DNA from: Gordoniibacillus kamchatkensis
GTDB taxonomy: Bacteria; Bacillota; Bacilli; Paenibacillales; NBRC-103111
Assembly (NCBI RefSeq): GCF_000829455.1
Contig: NZ_JXAK01000004.1
Coordinates: 62,001-126,000, forward strand
Direction: 5' to 3'
DNA: 64,000 nucleotides
Under the pieces are notes generated by a model. It did not search any database and was not told the DNA's origin. It saw only the letters and a list, made by a program, of their open reading frames with translations. The translations under genes were made by a program, and so were the position numbers. Shown one piece after another: positions 44,791 through 53,032 of this stretch; position 1 is the first letter of the stretch, and each line of letters starts with the position of its first letter.

Positions 44791-47424
44791 GTGACCATCC
44801 AGGCGCCAGTATTCTCGCTTGACCGGCAAGCTTTGGAGCGAATCGATCGGAAATTTCGCGCGAAGCGTCTGCTCGCCAAAGCCCGCGAACACGAGCTGTT
44901 CGATATTTTCGCGGAGGAGCTGAGCGAGGAAGAGACGTGGGCTTTGAAGTACTTATTCGCGTACATGCCGGTGAACGACTTGGCGGATTATGACGGATCG
45001 TTGTTTTTAAGCCATGTCCGGCGGACGCTGGAAATCCGCAAGCAGGTGCCTTGGGGATCCCGCGTGCCGGACAGCCTCTTCCTGCATTTCGTGCTGCCGT
45101 ACCGGGTGAATACGGAAAATATCGAGGATTCCCGAGGCATTCTATATAACGAATTGGCAGCCCGGACAGTTAATCTCCCGATGGCGGAGGCGATTTTGGA
45201 AACGAATTACTGGTGCCATGAAAAAGCGACGTACATCGGAAGCGATCTGCGGACGATGTCGCCGCTCGCCATGATCCGAAGTGCGCGGGGACGCTGCGGC
45301 GAGGAGTCGACGCTGGCGGTGGCGGCACTTCGCAGCATCTGCATTCCCGCCCGCCAAGTGTATACGCCGCGCTGGGCCCATTGCGACTCCAACCACGCTT
45401 GGGTAGAAGCGTGGGCTGACAGCCAGTGGCACTATATCGGCGCATGCGAGCCGGAAGCCCGTCTCAATCGGGGGTGGTTCAGTCCGCCAGCCCGGCGGGC
45501 CATGCTGATCAACACGCGCATTTACGCGGATTATCCGGGGCCTGAACATATTACCCTCGCGGACGAATGGTTTACGGAAATCAACTTGCTCGAGCAATAT
45601 GCGCCGGCCCGAACGGTGACCGTCGCCGTAAAGGACGGGCAAGGCGCGCCGGTTTGCGGCGCCGATGTCCGTTTCGAGCTGTACAATACGGCCGAACTGT
45701 ATCCGATCGCGATACTGCCGAGCGACGAGCGGGGAGAGGCATCGCTCAAGACCGGCTTCGGCGATCTGGTGATTCGCGCGGTGAAAGGCGGCATGTGGGG
45801 CGAAAGGAAGATTTCGGCTTATGAGGGCGACCGCTTTGAGCTCGTAATCGGGGCTGCAGAACAGCCTGCCGGAACGGCAGATTTCGATATGGTCCCTCCT
45901 CCGGAGCGTGAAGGAGAGGCCGAAGAGCCGCTTTCCGAACAGGCACTGAGCCGGCATAACAGCCGTCTAGAGGAAGGGACGAGAATCCGGACCGAATACG
46001 AGAGCTCATTCATCGGCGAGGAGGAAGCGTTCGGGCTGGCCTGGGCAGCGGGGCTCCCGCCGGAGCGGGTATGGAACGTGCTGCACAAAGCGCGGGGCAA
46101 CGACAAGGAGATCGCAGCCTTCCTGCGGGAGCGGTCCGGCGAATACGGCGAGTGGCCGCTGCGGCTCTTGGAAACGTTGAACGATAAAGATTTGATCGAT
46201 ACGTTCCGCCCCGCGCTGGACGATCATTTGACCGAAGCCCTCGCGCAGCGCGGTGCTATCGCCGAGGACACGTTCGTCCCGTATATTCTTTGTCCGCGCG
46301 TCCTCTATGAAATGATTGTGCCGTATCGGCGATTTTTCCGCAATGCTTTCACCGTCGAGGAGTCCGAAGCGTTCAAAGCGGACCCTTCGCTTCTTGCCCG
46401 CAAACTGGAGCAGGGCTTCAATTTGTGGGAAGATATCCCCAACTTGACGGGAAAAGGAAATCCGGTAGGGACCTACAAATTGAAAGCAGGCGATCCGGTG
46501 TCGCTGCACGTTTTGTTTGTGGCCGTATGCCGCAGTCTTGGCATTCCGGCGCGCCTCCATCCGAGCGAGCAGAAGCCGCAATACCGGAACAACGGCAGCT
46601 GGGAAGATGCGGCGTTCGGTTTAACGTCAACCGGGCGGCAAGAGAGCAGGGCTTGGGGGAAGCTGCGGCTGCTGCGGGATCCCGATGCCGGGAGTGACGC
46701 TCCGGCGGCTTCCTATGGAGAAAACTTCACCTTCGCCCGCCTGGAGAACGGCGTGTACAAAACGCTCGTCTACCCGCACGGCAAAACCGACGTCTATGAC
46801 GAGCCGTTCGAGGTGGAGCCGGGAGCGTACCGCCTGACATCAGGTATCCGGCTGAAGGACGGCACAGTAAAAGTGCGCTTTGCTTACTTCACTGTACCGG
46901 CGGGGGAACAGACCGACGTTACGTTGACCTATCGCAGGATGGCGGTGGATATTCCTGTGCTCGGAACTTTTGACCAAGACGGCACGCTCGCGCTTCTCGA
47001 TGGCACTTCCAAAACGGTGGGAGATCTCATCGGATCGGAGGGAGCGATCGCTGCATGGATCGAGCCCGAACGGGAGCCGAGCAAGCATCTGTTCCGCGAG
47101 CTGAGCGAGGCGGCCGAGGCGCTTGACAAGGCGGGGGTTCCCGTTGTGCTGGTGATCGGCGATTCGCAGCGCACCGCTTCGTTTCAACCGGCACATTATC
47201 CGAAGCTGCCGGCGCGAACCGTTTTTGCGCGGGATGCGAGCTGCGCTTCGTTGCCGGATTTCGTAAGAAAGCCGCCCGCTCACGAAGCCGGCTTCCCGCA
47301 TCTCTTCGTGCTGGACGGAGAACATCGAATCCGTTATACGTCGTCCGGGTATAAGATCGGCGTAGGGAAAGAAGCGCTGCGCATATTGGCGGCAATTTGC
47401 AGCAAATCCAAAGGATCGGAGTAG
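44791..47424 (+). CDS. Multidomain PNGase-like transglutaminase-fold protein
   Basis: An 877-residue protein without signal peptide. Residues about 150-235 form a transglutaminase core: RGRCGEEST with C169, SNHAWVEAW with H202, and YIGACEPEARLNRGWF. This order and spacing resemble peptide:N-glycanase (RCGEWANCF, HVWTEVY, HCDACED), but the residue matching the catalytic aspartate of PNGase is glycine 217, with glutamates at 220 and 222. An Ig-like domain (about 285-365) follows. A second transglutaminase-like repeat (SLHVLFVAVCRSLGIPARLHP...SWEDA, about 570-615) lacks the cysteine motif, and the last 150 residues look thioredoxin-like without a CxxC. An N-glycopeptide amidase role is an attractive inference from the fold and operon; activity is unproven. 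Confidence 0.75.
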   Translation: MTIQAPVFSLDRQALERIDRKFRAKRLLAKAREHELFDIFAEELSEEETWALKYLFAYMPVNDLADYDGSLFLSHVRRTLEIRKQVPWGSRVPDSLFLHFVLPYRVNTENIEDSRGILYNELAARTVNLPMAEAILETNYWCHEKATYIGSDLRTMSPLAMIRSARGRCGEESTLAVAALRSICIPARQVYTPRWAHCDSNHAWVEAWADSQWHYIGACEPEARLNRGWFSPPARRAMLINTRIYADYPGPEHITLADEWFTEINLLEQYAPARTVTVAVKDGQGAPVCGADVRFELYNTAELYPIAILPSDERGEASLKTGFGDLVIRAVKGGMWGERKISAYEGDRFELVIGAAEQPAGTADFDMVPPPEREGEAEEPLSEQALSRHNSRLEEGTRIRTEYESSFIGEEEAFGLAWAAGLPPERVWNVLHKARGNDKEIAAFLRERSGEYGEWPLRLLETLNDKDLIDTFRPALDDHLTEALAQRGAIAEDTFVPYILCPRVLYEMIVPYRRFFRNAFTVEESEAFKADPSLLARKLEQGFNLWEDIPNLTGKGNPVGTYKLKAGDPVSLHVLFVAVCRSLGIPARLHPSEQKPQYRNNGSWEDAAFGLTSTGRQESRAWGKLRLLRDPDAGSDAPAASYGENFTFARLENGVYKTLVYPHGKTDVYDEPFEVEPGAYRLTSGIRLKDGTVKVRFAYFTVPAGEQTDVTLTYRRMAVDIPVLGTFDQDGTLALLDGTSKTVGDLIGSEGAIAAWIEPEREPSKHLFRELSEAAEALDKAGVPVVLVIGDSQRTASFQPAHYPKLPARTVFARDASCASLPDFVRKPPAHEAGFPHLFVLDGEHRIRYTSSGYKIGVGKEALRILAAICSKSKGSE

Positions 47425-47429
47425 ATGAA

Positions 47430-48467
47430 ATGCCGAAAACGTATATAGTGGCGGGCTATGCGGTCGATGCCGCGCTGCCGGCGATGGCTCGGGACGATTT
47501 GGCCCAATTAACCCATTTGAACGTACCTTCGGCCATGTCCGAGGCGATGAAATTACTGTGGAACATTTGCAGCATGCAGACGTTATCCGGGACATCAAGC
47601 GGGAGCATCCGGGACTTACCGTGCTGCTATCCGTAGGAGGCTGGGGCGCCGGCGGATCTCGGAGGGCGGCTCACCGAAGAAGGCAGAAAGAAGATGGCCG
47701 CTTCGGCGGTACGGGTGCTGAGCGAGCATCCTTTTGACGGAATCGATCTGGATTGGGAGTACCCTTGCTACGGGGAAGCGGGAATTGCTTCGAGCCCGGA
47801 CGATAAAAGAAACTTCACGCTGCTGCTTCGGACGATCAGGGAAGCGCTGGACGCGAAAGGTTCCCTGGAGGGGCGCCGTTATTTGCTTACGATTGCGGCG
47901 GGAGCCGACCAATATTACGTAGACGGCACGGAGATGGATCAGGCACAGAAGTATCTGGATTTCGTCCAGCTGATGACGTACGATATGCGCGGCGGTTTTC
48001 AAGTGCTGACAGGGCACCATACGAATTTATATGCGCCGGCGGGGGATCTGTTCAGGATCAGCGCGGACGCTTCCGTGAACATGTTCGTCCGGGCAGGTGT
48101 ACCGCGGGAAAAGCTCGTGATCGGAGCCGCATTTTATTCCCGCGTCTGGCACGGGGTTCCGGACCGCAATCGCGGCCTTCATCAAATGGCGGGCGGCAGC
48201 GGCGGCTACGGGCCTGCTTTTACCGAGCTCGCCGCCGATTATATCAATAAAAACGGCTATACCCGTTACTGGGATGAGGAAGCGTGCGCGCCGTACTTGT
48301 TTAACGGATCCAGCCTCATCTCCTACGACGACGAGGAATCGATTCGGCGCAAATGCGACTATGTGAAGGATCAAGGCTTGGCCGGCATCATGTTTTGGGA
48401 GTACAGCTGCGACAAAACGCACCGTCTGCTGAACGCGATGTATCGGACGCTGCAAGGAAACGAATGA
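47430..48467 (+). pseudogene. GH18 chitinase/ENGase-type glycosidase, three single-base frameshifts
   Basis: A family 18 glycosidase without signal peptide. The pieces read in order: YIVAGYAVDAALPAM, FGHVRGDEITVEHLQHADVI, LLSVGGWGAGG, LTEEGRKKMAASAV, then the catalytic FDGIDLDWEYP, QLMTYDMRGG and GIMFWEYSCDK. Frame changes are needed near 47526, 47657 and 47668. Each corresponds to one lost base, and the three together return to the original frame, so a complete protein of about 346 residues would result. GGAG lies eight bases before the ATG at 47430, which follows the preceding stop by five bases. It would cut beta-1,4-linked GlcNAc units; in this operon an endo-N-acetylglucosaminidase role on N-glycan cores is possible. 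Confidence 0.8.
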
Positions 48468-48478
48468 GCGATTGCGAT

Positions 48479-48518
48479 AAAATGAACCGGCTGCCGCATC
48501 GGCAGCCGGTTCATTTTT
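48479..48518 (+). terminator. Strong bidirectional terminator
   Basis: A perfect 18-bp stem (48479-48496 with 48500-48517) with a three-base loop, an A-run before and a T-run after. It separates the rightward glycan operon from the leftward alpha/beta hydrolase. Confidence 0.88.
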
Positions 48519-48577
48519 GCATGGCGCGTCTGGCCGGGCGTCATCTTCGCCCGACATTGCACTTCGGCAACTTTCGG

Positions 48578-49483
48578 TCAAGAAAAAAATTGGCGCAGCG
48601 CGTGGGCCACAGGTTCCGGCTTGCCGCCTCTGTCGCTATTCCACGAAGCTGCATGATCGAGCCCGGGCAACTCAAGGCGTATGGCGTGTTGCAGCACCTT
48701 TTCCAGCTCGTCGAGGGCGGTTTTCAGGTAAGGGGGACTTTTGCTGCCGCCGAGCAAAAGCACTTCGGTGGAAATGGCTCTGTAGTTCTCGAAATCCCCG
48801 CTATTCTCGGCAACAAGCCGCAAATCGTAGTGCAGCAAGGGAGCGAGCTTCCTCATCGTTACATAATCACTCGAGCCTTTCTTCTCCTCGCCAGCCATCG
48901 CCATGTTCGTTAGCCGCTCGAGCAGCCAGCGAGGCATAGCGCGGAAAATCGGCGGGCCCATTTGCGCTCCTTTCATCGCCGTGACAAGCGCTGCAGCTAA
49001 TTTGCCTCGAGCTATCTCTGAGTCATAGCGCGTCAATACGGAGGTCGGAAACGCGCTGTCCATGAACAGCGGCGGTTCGAAAACAGCGATTTTGTCAATG
49101 CCAGGCAAGGCAAGCGCCGCTTGGAGACAGATGACGCCTCCCGAACTAACCCCGAACACGTTACGGGCGCCCGTTGCGGCAAGAAGTGCGCCCAAATCTT
49201 CGATCTCCTCCCGTATATTGTAATTTTGGCTATACGGACCGCTTTGACAGCGACCGCGGCGGTCGGGCACGTAAACAGTGAACGCTTCGGCCAGCGCCTC
49301 GGCAAGCTGCATATGGTTGTGGGCTGACGACATGGTTCCGTGGAGCACCACCAAGCCCGGGCCGCGGCCGAACTGGCGGTAGCCGATGACGGTGCCGTCC
49401 CTGGAAATCACGGAGCCGGTAACGTATGGCTCCCGTACGGCCGCTTTTGCCGGTTGGCTTTCGATATCGGTTTTCGTCTTCAC
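48578..49483 (-). CDS. Alpha/beta-fold hydrolase
   Basis: A 301-residue hydrolase. HGTM supplies the oxyanion hole, the nucleophile serine is in FGVSSGGV, and the likely catalytic histidine is in GLDHAASW near the C-terminus. The GTG at 49483 follows AAAGGAAC at a good distance; an ATG further upstream would extend into the regulatory dyad. It is divergent from a MarR-type gene, with a perfect inverted repeat between them. It resembles small-ester or signal-molecule hydrolases, but the substrate is unknown. Confidence 0.87.
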   Translation of the reverse strand: MKTKTDIESQPAKAAVREPYVTGSVISRDGTVIGYRQFGRGPGLVVLHGTMSSAHNHMQLAEALAEAFTVYVPDRRGRCQSGPYSQNYNIREEIEDLGALLAATGARNVFGVSSGGVICLQAALALPGIDKIAVFEPPLFMDSAFPTSVLTRYDSEIARGKLAAALVTAMKGAQMGPPIFRAMPRWLLERLTNMAMAGEEKKGSSDYVTMRKLAPLLHYDLRLVAENSGDFENYRAISTEVLLLGGSKSPPYLKTALDELEKVLQHAIRLELPGLDHAASWNSDRGGKPEPVAHALRQFFS

Positions 49484-49565
49484 GTTGATGTTCCTTTCTT
49501 GTGTTAGGAGTGGATTAGGACTATAATAGCCTTGAAATTTATCTTGATCAATAATTATTTTAGTT

Positions 49566-49596
49566 ATCATATATCTTAATTGCTAAGATATATGAT
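49566..49596. promoter_or_regulatory. Perfect 13-bp inverted repeat, probable MarR operator
   Basis: ATCATATATCTTA (49566-49578) and TAAGATATATGAT (49584-49596) are exact reverse complements separated by five bases. The dyad lies between the divergent hydrolase and MarR genes, 25 bases before the MarR start. Confidence 0.65.
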
Positions 49597-49621
49597 GTCA
49601 AGCGGATAAGGAGAAAAATAC

Positions 49622-50092
49622 ATGAACGATCTCGAGCACCGAAAATCGCTAATAGGCCAAATGCACTTGTTGGGGGAGGTATACAGCACCGAAACGGCGT
49701 TGTTTCATCAGGCGGCTGCAGCGAAACACGGGTTAGGCATTACCGATATGAAGACTCTTTCGATTTTGCTCCGGGAAGGCCCGATGACGGCCGGACAACT
49801 CGCGCAGAGACTAAATCTGACCACCGGCGCAGTAACGAATGTTATCGATCGGCTTGAGAAACAACATTTTGCCAAGCGTGAACCCGATCCCAAAGACCGC
49901 CGAAAAGTTATCGTTGCTCTCCTGATCCTTGATCTCCAATTGAATCGAAGCGATCTTCATAAAACTCGTTGCTCCTCCCTATATTCGGCGCTTCGGCCGG
50001 CCGGTTACGGCAAGTTCTTGAGCGCGTTTCTCATTTCGTCATCCAGCTTCTTGATCAAATCTTCCTTGTACGTCTTGACGAAAGCCGGCTGA
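49622..50092 (+). CDS. MarR-family regulator, C-terminus lost at a junction
   Basis: The first 98 residues are a normal MarR winged-helix protein (YSTETALFHQAAAAKHGL, TAGQLAQRLNLTTGAVTNVIDRLEKQHF, DPKDRRKVIVAL). After about 49917 family resemblance stops, and the frame runs on for 57 residues that are simply the antisense of another gene start. The C-terminal dimerisation helices are therefore missing, and the protein is probably non-functional or altered. It is divergent from the alpha/beta hydrolase with a dyad between them. The break looks like a recombination or assembly junction. Confidence 0.72.
   Translation: MNDLEHRKSLIGQMHLLGEVYSTETALFHQAAAAKHGLGITDMKTLSILLREGPMTAGQLAQRLNLTTGAVTNVIDRLEKQHFAKREPDPKDRRKVIVALLILDLQLNRSDLHKTRCSSLYSALRPAGYGKFLSAFLISSSSFLIKSSLYVLTKAG
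49917..49960 (-). pseudogene. N-terminal stub of a carbon-nitrogen hydrolase (nitrilase family)
   Basis: On the minus strand GGGAGGAGC precedes an ATG at 49960 that reads MKIASIQLEIKDQES, the typical beginning of a nitrilase-family amidohydrolase. The frame then runs into the MarR gene from the other side and has no further family sequence. The gene was evidently the third member of a leftward hpaB/flavin-protein operon and is cut off here. Confidence 0.55.
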
Positions 50093-50460
50093 GTCACGAT
50101 TTTGCCGCCGTAGAACATGATGTCCCGGATTTCCTCCACGGTTACTTCGATGAGCGCCATTTTGAGCGTCAGCCCTTCCGTCTGCGCCACCTTCACGGCT
50201 GCCTGGCCTTTGACGGAGAACACCGTCTCTTGCGCGATAAAATTCATGACGAGCCGCGGATCCTGCTGCAAAATCCGCACGAAATCCGACTTCGCATCGA
50301 TGGCGAAGCGGATCGCCGTCGGGCTGACGGCATATACCCACGACAGAACGGTGGAGTAAATATCCCCGGTTTCCTTGTTGACGACGTTCACGAACACAAT
50401 GCTCTGGCCTTGCAGCTGCTCCGCCATTTCGGGCGACAATTCGTTGATTACTTTGGACAT
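50005..50460 (-). CDS. Pyridoxamine-5'-phosphate-oxidase-fold flavin-binding protein
   Basis: A 151-residue split-barrel protein of the PPOX type (YSTVLSWVYAVSPTAIRFAIDAKSDFVRILQQDPRLVMNFI, ETVFSVKGQAAVKV). Such proteins bind FMN or FAD. It follows the HpaB-type monooxygenase gene by 36 bases on the same strand, so it may supply or handle reduced flavin for that enzyme, as HpaC-type reductases do. It is not a typical HpaC, and this role is inference. The ATG at 50460 has an AAAGGGG site nearby. Confidence 0.8.
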   Translation of the reverse strand: MSKVINELSPEMAEQLQGQSIVFVNVVNKETGDIYSTVLSWVYAVSPTAIRFAIDAKSDFVRILQQDPRLVMNFIAQETVFSVKGQAAVKVAQTEGLTLKMALIEVTVEEIRDIMFYGGKIVTQPAFVKTYKEDLIKKLDDEMRNALKNLP

Positions 50461-50496
50461 GGCTTGCGTTGAACCCCTTTCCGCGACGTATGTTTG

Positions 50497-51936
50497 TTAA
50501 GCTTTCGGCAGCTCGTAGCTGCTCAGGAAACGCTCCACCAGCTCCAGCGGCTCATGGTAGCCGTAATTGCGGAACGCGTGCCCTCTCACCACAAAAGGTG
50601 CTCCGTTGTAAAACATTTCATACTGCTGATGGCGTCCGGCAAATTCCGAGCCGATGACGTCCCAGGCGAGCCGGAACAATTTGATCTTCGTTTCGGAATC
50701 GACGCCCGTCGCGCGGATGTATTGGCGGATATCGTCCTTCGTCTCCTCGTTCACCATTTCGTGATAGGAGGACGGCATTTGGAGCACGCCGCCGCCGACC
50801 AGCTCGCGCAAAATTTTAATGACGCCGGCGTAAACCTGGTCCTGCATTCCGACGATGCCGTACAGGAAGCGGGATGCCGGGCGGGCGTTGCCGTACTTGT
50901 CGAACGTGCACTCGTACTCGCTCGCCAGCAGCATGCCTTCGACGGTCGCCGCCAGCGACGCCAGCTCGCCGAGACGCTCCTGCACTTGCGGGAATTTGTC
51001 CGTACCGCCCATTGCGGTAATTTTCCGGGCGATGCCGATCAGGAATTTGATTTTCGTGCAAAGGCGAATTTGCGCCTGATTGTTGCCCAGCACGTGCGCC
51101 GGCGTCTTATGGAACTGATCGCGCGTAGCTTCGATGTTTTTGTAGACGAAAACGTGCTCCCACGGAACGAACACGTCGTCGAACACCATGAGCGAGTCGC
51201 TTTCGTCGAACTGGGTGGACATCGGGTAATCGAACACGCTCTCCTTGCCCATCGCATAGCTCGGGCGCGGATACAGCTTAAGGCCCGGTGCGTTCAGCGG
51301 CACTACGAACGAAATGGCGTAGTCTTCATCGCCCGGCTTCAACGGCGTAATGCAGCTGACGAACAAGTAGTTGGAGACCGCCGCGCTCGTGCCGAGCATT
51401 TGCGAGCCGCGAACGACGATGCCGTCCTTGCGCTCTTCCAGCACACCTACCGGCAAGTACTTTTCTTCCTGCTCGTGAGCCGCTTTGCTGCGGTCGACCT
51501 GCGGCGGGATGATGACGTAGGTGACGAACAGATCTTCGTCGCGGGCTTTCTTATAAAAGTTATGCACGTTCTGCTCATATTCGCCGAACACTTCGGGATA
51601 ACTCGAAAACCCGGCCAGGAAAGCGGCGACGTGGTCCGGACTGCGGCCGGCGAAGCCGCATGTCGCTTCCGCCCAACGCTGGATCGCCCGGCGGCGCTCC
51701 GCCAAATCTTCGCGGCTGCGCGGCATCATGAACACTTTGTTGGCGACCGTTCCGTCCTCCGTCGTATACGTCATCTCGTTTGCCGGGTCGGCGGCCATAT
51801 CATACAGCTTGGCGAACGAATGGGAGATGCCGGCGAATGCCGGATGCGTCGTCACATCCTTGACCCGCTCCCCATGAATATAGATGCACCGGTCATCCTG
51901 CAGAGACTCCAAATACTGTTTGCCGTTCCGAACCAT
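50497..51936 (-). CDS. 4-hydroxyphenylacetate 3-monooxygenase-type oxygenase (HpaB family)
   Basis: A 479-residue flavin-dependent oxygenase of the acyl-CoA-dehydrogenase-like HpaB family (GKQYLESLQDDRCIYIHGERVKDVTTHPAF, FDDVFVPWEHVFVYKN, ARKITAMGG). It uses reduced flavin to hydroxylate a phenolic compound. Length is normal. The ATG at 51936 follows AAAGGATG and gives the usual MVRNGKQYLESL start; longer forms would cross the operator. It is followed by a flavin-binding protein and a nitrilase stub. A TTGTGTATACACAA palindrome upstream suggests control by the GntR-type regulator encoded at 52197. The native substrate may not be 4-hydroxyphenylacetate. Confidence 0.88.
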   Translation of the reverse strand: MVRNGKQYLESLQDDRCIYIHGERVKDVTTHPAFAGISHSFAKLYDMAADPANEMTYTTEDGTVANKVFMMPRSREDLAERRRAIQRWAEATCGFAGRSPDHVAAFLAGFSSYPEVFGEYEQNVHNFYKKARDEDLFVTYVIIPPQVDRSKAAHEQEEKYLPVGVLEERKDGIVVRGSQMLGTSAAVSNYLFVSCITPLKPGDEDYAISFVVPLNAPGLKLYPRPSYAMGKESVFDYPMSTQFDESDSLMVFDDVFVPWEHVFVYKNIEATRDQFHKTPAHVLGNNQAQIRLCTKIKFLIGIARKITAMGGTDKFPQVQERLGELASLAATVEGMLLASEYECTFDKYGNARPASRFLYGIVGMQDQVYAGVIKILRELVGGGVLQMPSSYHEMVNEETKDDIRQYIRATGVDSETKIKLFRLAWDVIGSEFAGRHQQYEMFYNGAPFVVRGHAFRNYGYHEPLELVERFLSSYELPKA

Positions 51937-51977
51937 AGCTGACCATCCTTTCACCCTGATGCACAGAGTATTATGTG

Positions 51978-51991
51978 TTGTGTATACACAA
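51978..51991. promoter_or_regulatory. Perfect 14-bp palindrome upstream of hpaB-type gene, GntR operator candidate
   Basis: TTGTGTATACACAA is a perfect palindrome with the TGTATACA core typical of FCD-type GntR regulators. The same core lies upstream of the GntR gene at 52896. Confidence 0.65.
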
Positions 51992-52153
51992 AATGCTACA
52001 TGAATACCAAACAATCAATTGTCAGAATATCTAACCTGATCATACGGCTGTCATCGGCTCAAGTCAATATATTTTACTAATTTCGCGGTATACCTGTCGT
52101 AAATTGTTATGCTTTCTCACATTAAACATCTTATTTGCCTATTTGATCTTTCC

Positions 52154-52167
52154 TGCAAGCGCTTACC
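52154..52167. promoter_or_regulatory. cre-like site in the gap between hpaB-type and GntR genes
   Basis: TGCAAGCGCTTACC matches the cre consensus at 12 of 14 positions with an intact central CG. It lies 218 bases upstream of the hpaB-type start, so control of that gene by CcpA is possible but weakly supported. Confidence 0.35.
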
Positions 52168-52196
52168 TATTGCCGTAAAAGCCACCGCCGTTTCCG

Positions 52197-52865
52197 CTAT
52201 CCATCTAGCGTAAGCGACAGTTTTGTCTTGTTCAAATGGTTCGCCATCGCAATGGCCGCTTCGAGGCTGTTTTTGCGCTCGATGCACGATATGATATCCA
52301 GGTGCTCTTCCAGCACCTCTTTCATCCGGTTGCTCTTCTTAATCGCCCGCAGACCGATCAGCTGCGACAGATTATGAAGATTGAGGAGCACCTGCTCGAT
52401 CAATTCGTAGCCGGCAATCCGAGTCAGCGCCATGTGAAACTCCTGATCCAGCTTAATGAAAGCGATGTCATCATTGCGCAACATTTCCTCTTCCTGCAGC
52501 CGGCAAATTTGCTTCAGCTCCGCCAATTGCTTAGCCTCGATCGTTTCGGCAAGCCGCTGAATCACGTTCGTTTCGATCGTGGTGCGGAGCAGAAAAATTT
52601 GTTCCACCTCGCTCTCCGTTACTTTGCGGACCGCCATTCCTTTGCGCGGGACCGATACGATCAAGCCTTCTTTCAACAAATCCTGCAGCGCTTCGCGGAC
52701 CGGCGTCCGGGACGTGTTCAGCAGCTCGGCCAGCTTCACTTCGGTAAAAATCTGGTCTGATGAAATGTAGCCGCTGAGGATGACATGTTTAATTTCGTTG
52801 TACGCCCTCTCCTTCGTCGTCGACGGTTTATCGATCGGTTTCAGATTAAATTTGGACGCAACCAT
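52197..52865 (-). CDS. GntR-family regulator (FadR/FCD subfamily)
   Basis: A 222-residue regulator. The N-terminal winged helix (TKERAYNEIKHVILSGYI, LAELLNTSRTPVREALQDLLKEGLI) is followed by an all-helical FCD effector domain (EMLRNDDIAFIKLDQEFHMAL, EEHLDIISCIERKNSLEAAIAMANHL). Members sense organic acids or acyl-CoA-type compounds. It lies upstream of the hpaB-type gene on the same strand, and TGTATACA palindromes occur before both genes, so autoregulation and control of the monooxygenase are likely. Confidence 0.9.
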   Translation of the reverse strand: MVASKFNLKPIDKPSTTKERAYNEIKHVILSGYISSDQIFTEVKLAELLNTSRTPVREALQDLLKEGLIVSVPRKGMAVRKVTESEVEQIFLLRTTIETNVIQRLAETIEAKQLAELKQICRLQEEEMLRNDDIAFIKLDQEFHMALTRIAGYELIEQVLLNLHNLSQLIGLRAIKKSNRMKEVLEEHLDIISCIERKNSLEAAIAMANHLNKTKLSLTLDG

Positions 52866-52895
52866 AACATGACCTACACCCTTCTCCTTCTGTCT

Positions 52896-52905
52896 ATGTA
52901 TACAT
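52896..52905. promoter_or_regulatory. ATGTATACAT palindrome upstream of the GntR gene
   Basis: A perfect 10-bp palindrome about 30 bases before the GntR start. It shares the TGTATACA core with the site before the hpaB-type gene and is a likely autoregulatory operator. Confidence 0.55.
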
Positions 52906-53032
52906 CATACATAAGACACAATCCCCCGTCAATAACGATTTATGCATGAATGCACACCGCGCCGGGCATCTTACTAAGATAGGGACGTTATCCTTTTATT
53001 GGACAAGTACAACTGTAAAGGGGATTCAGCTT

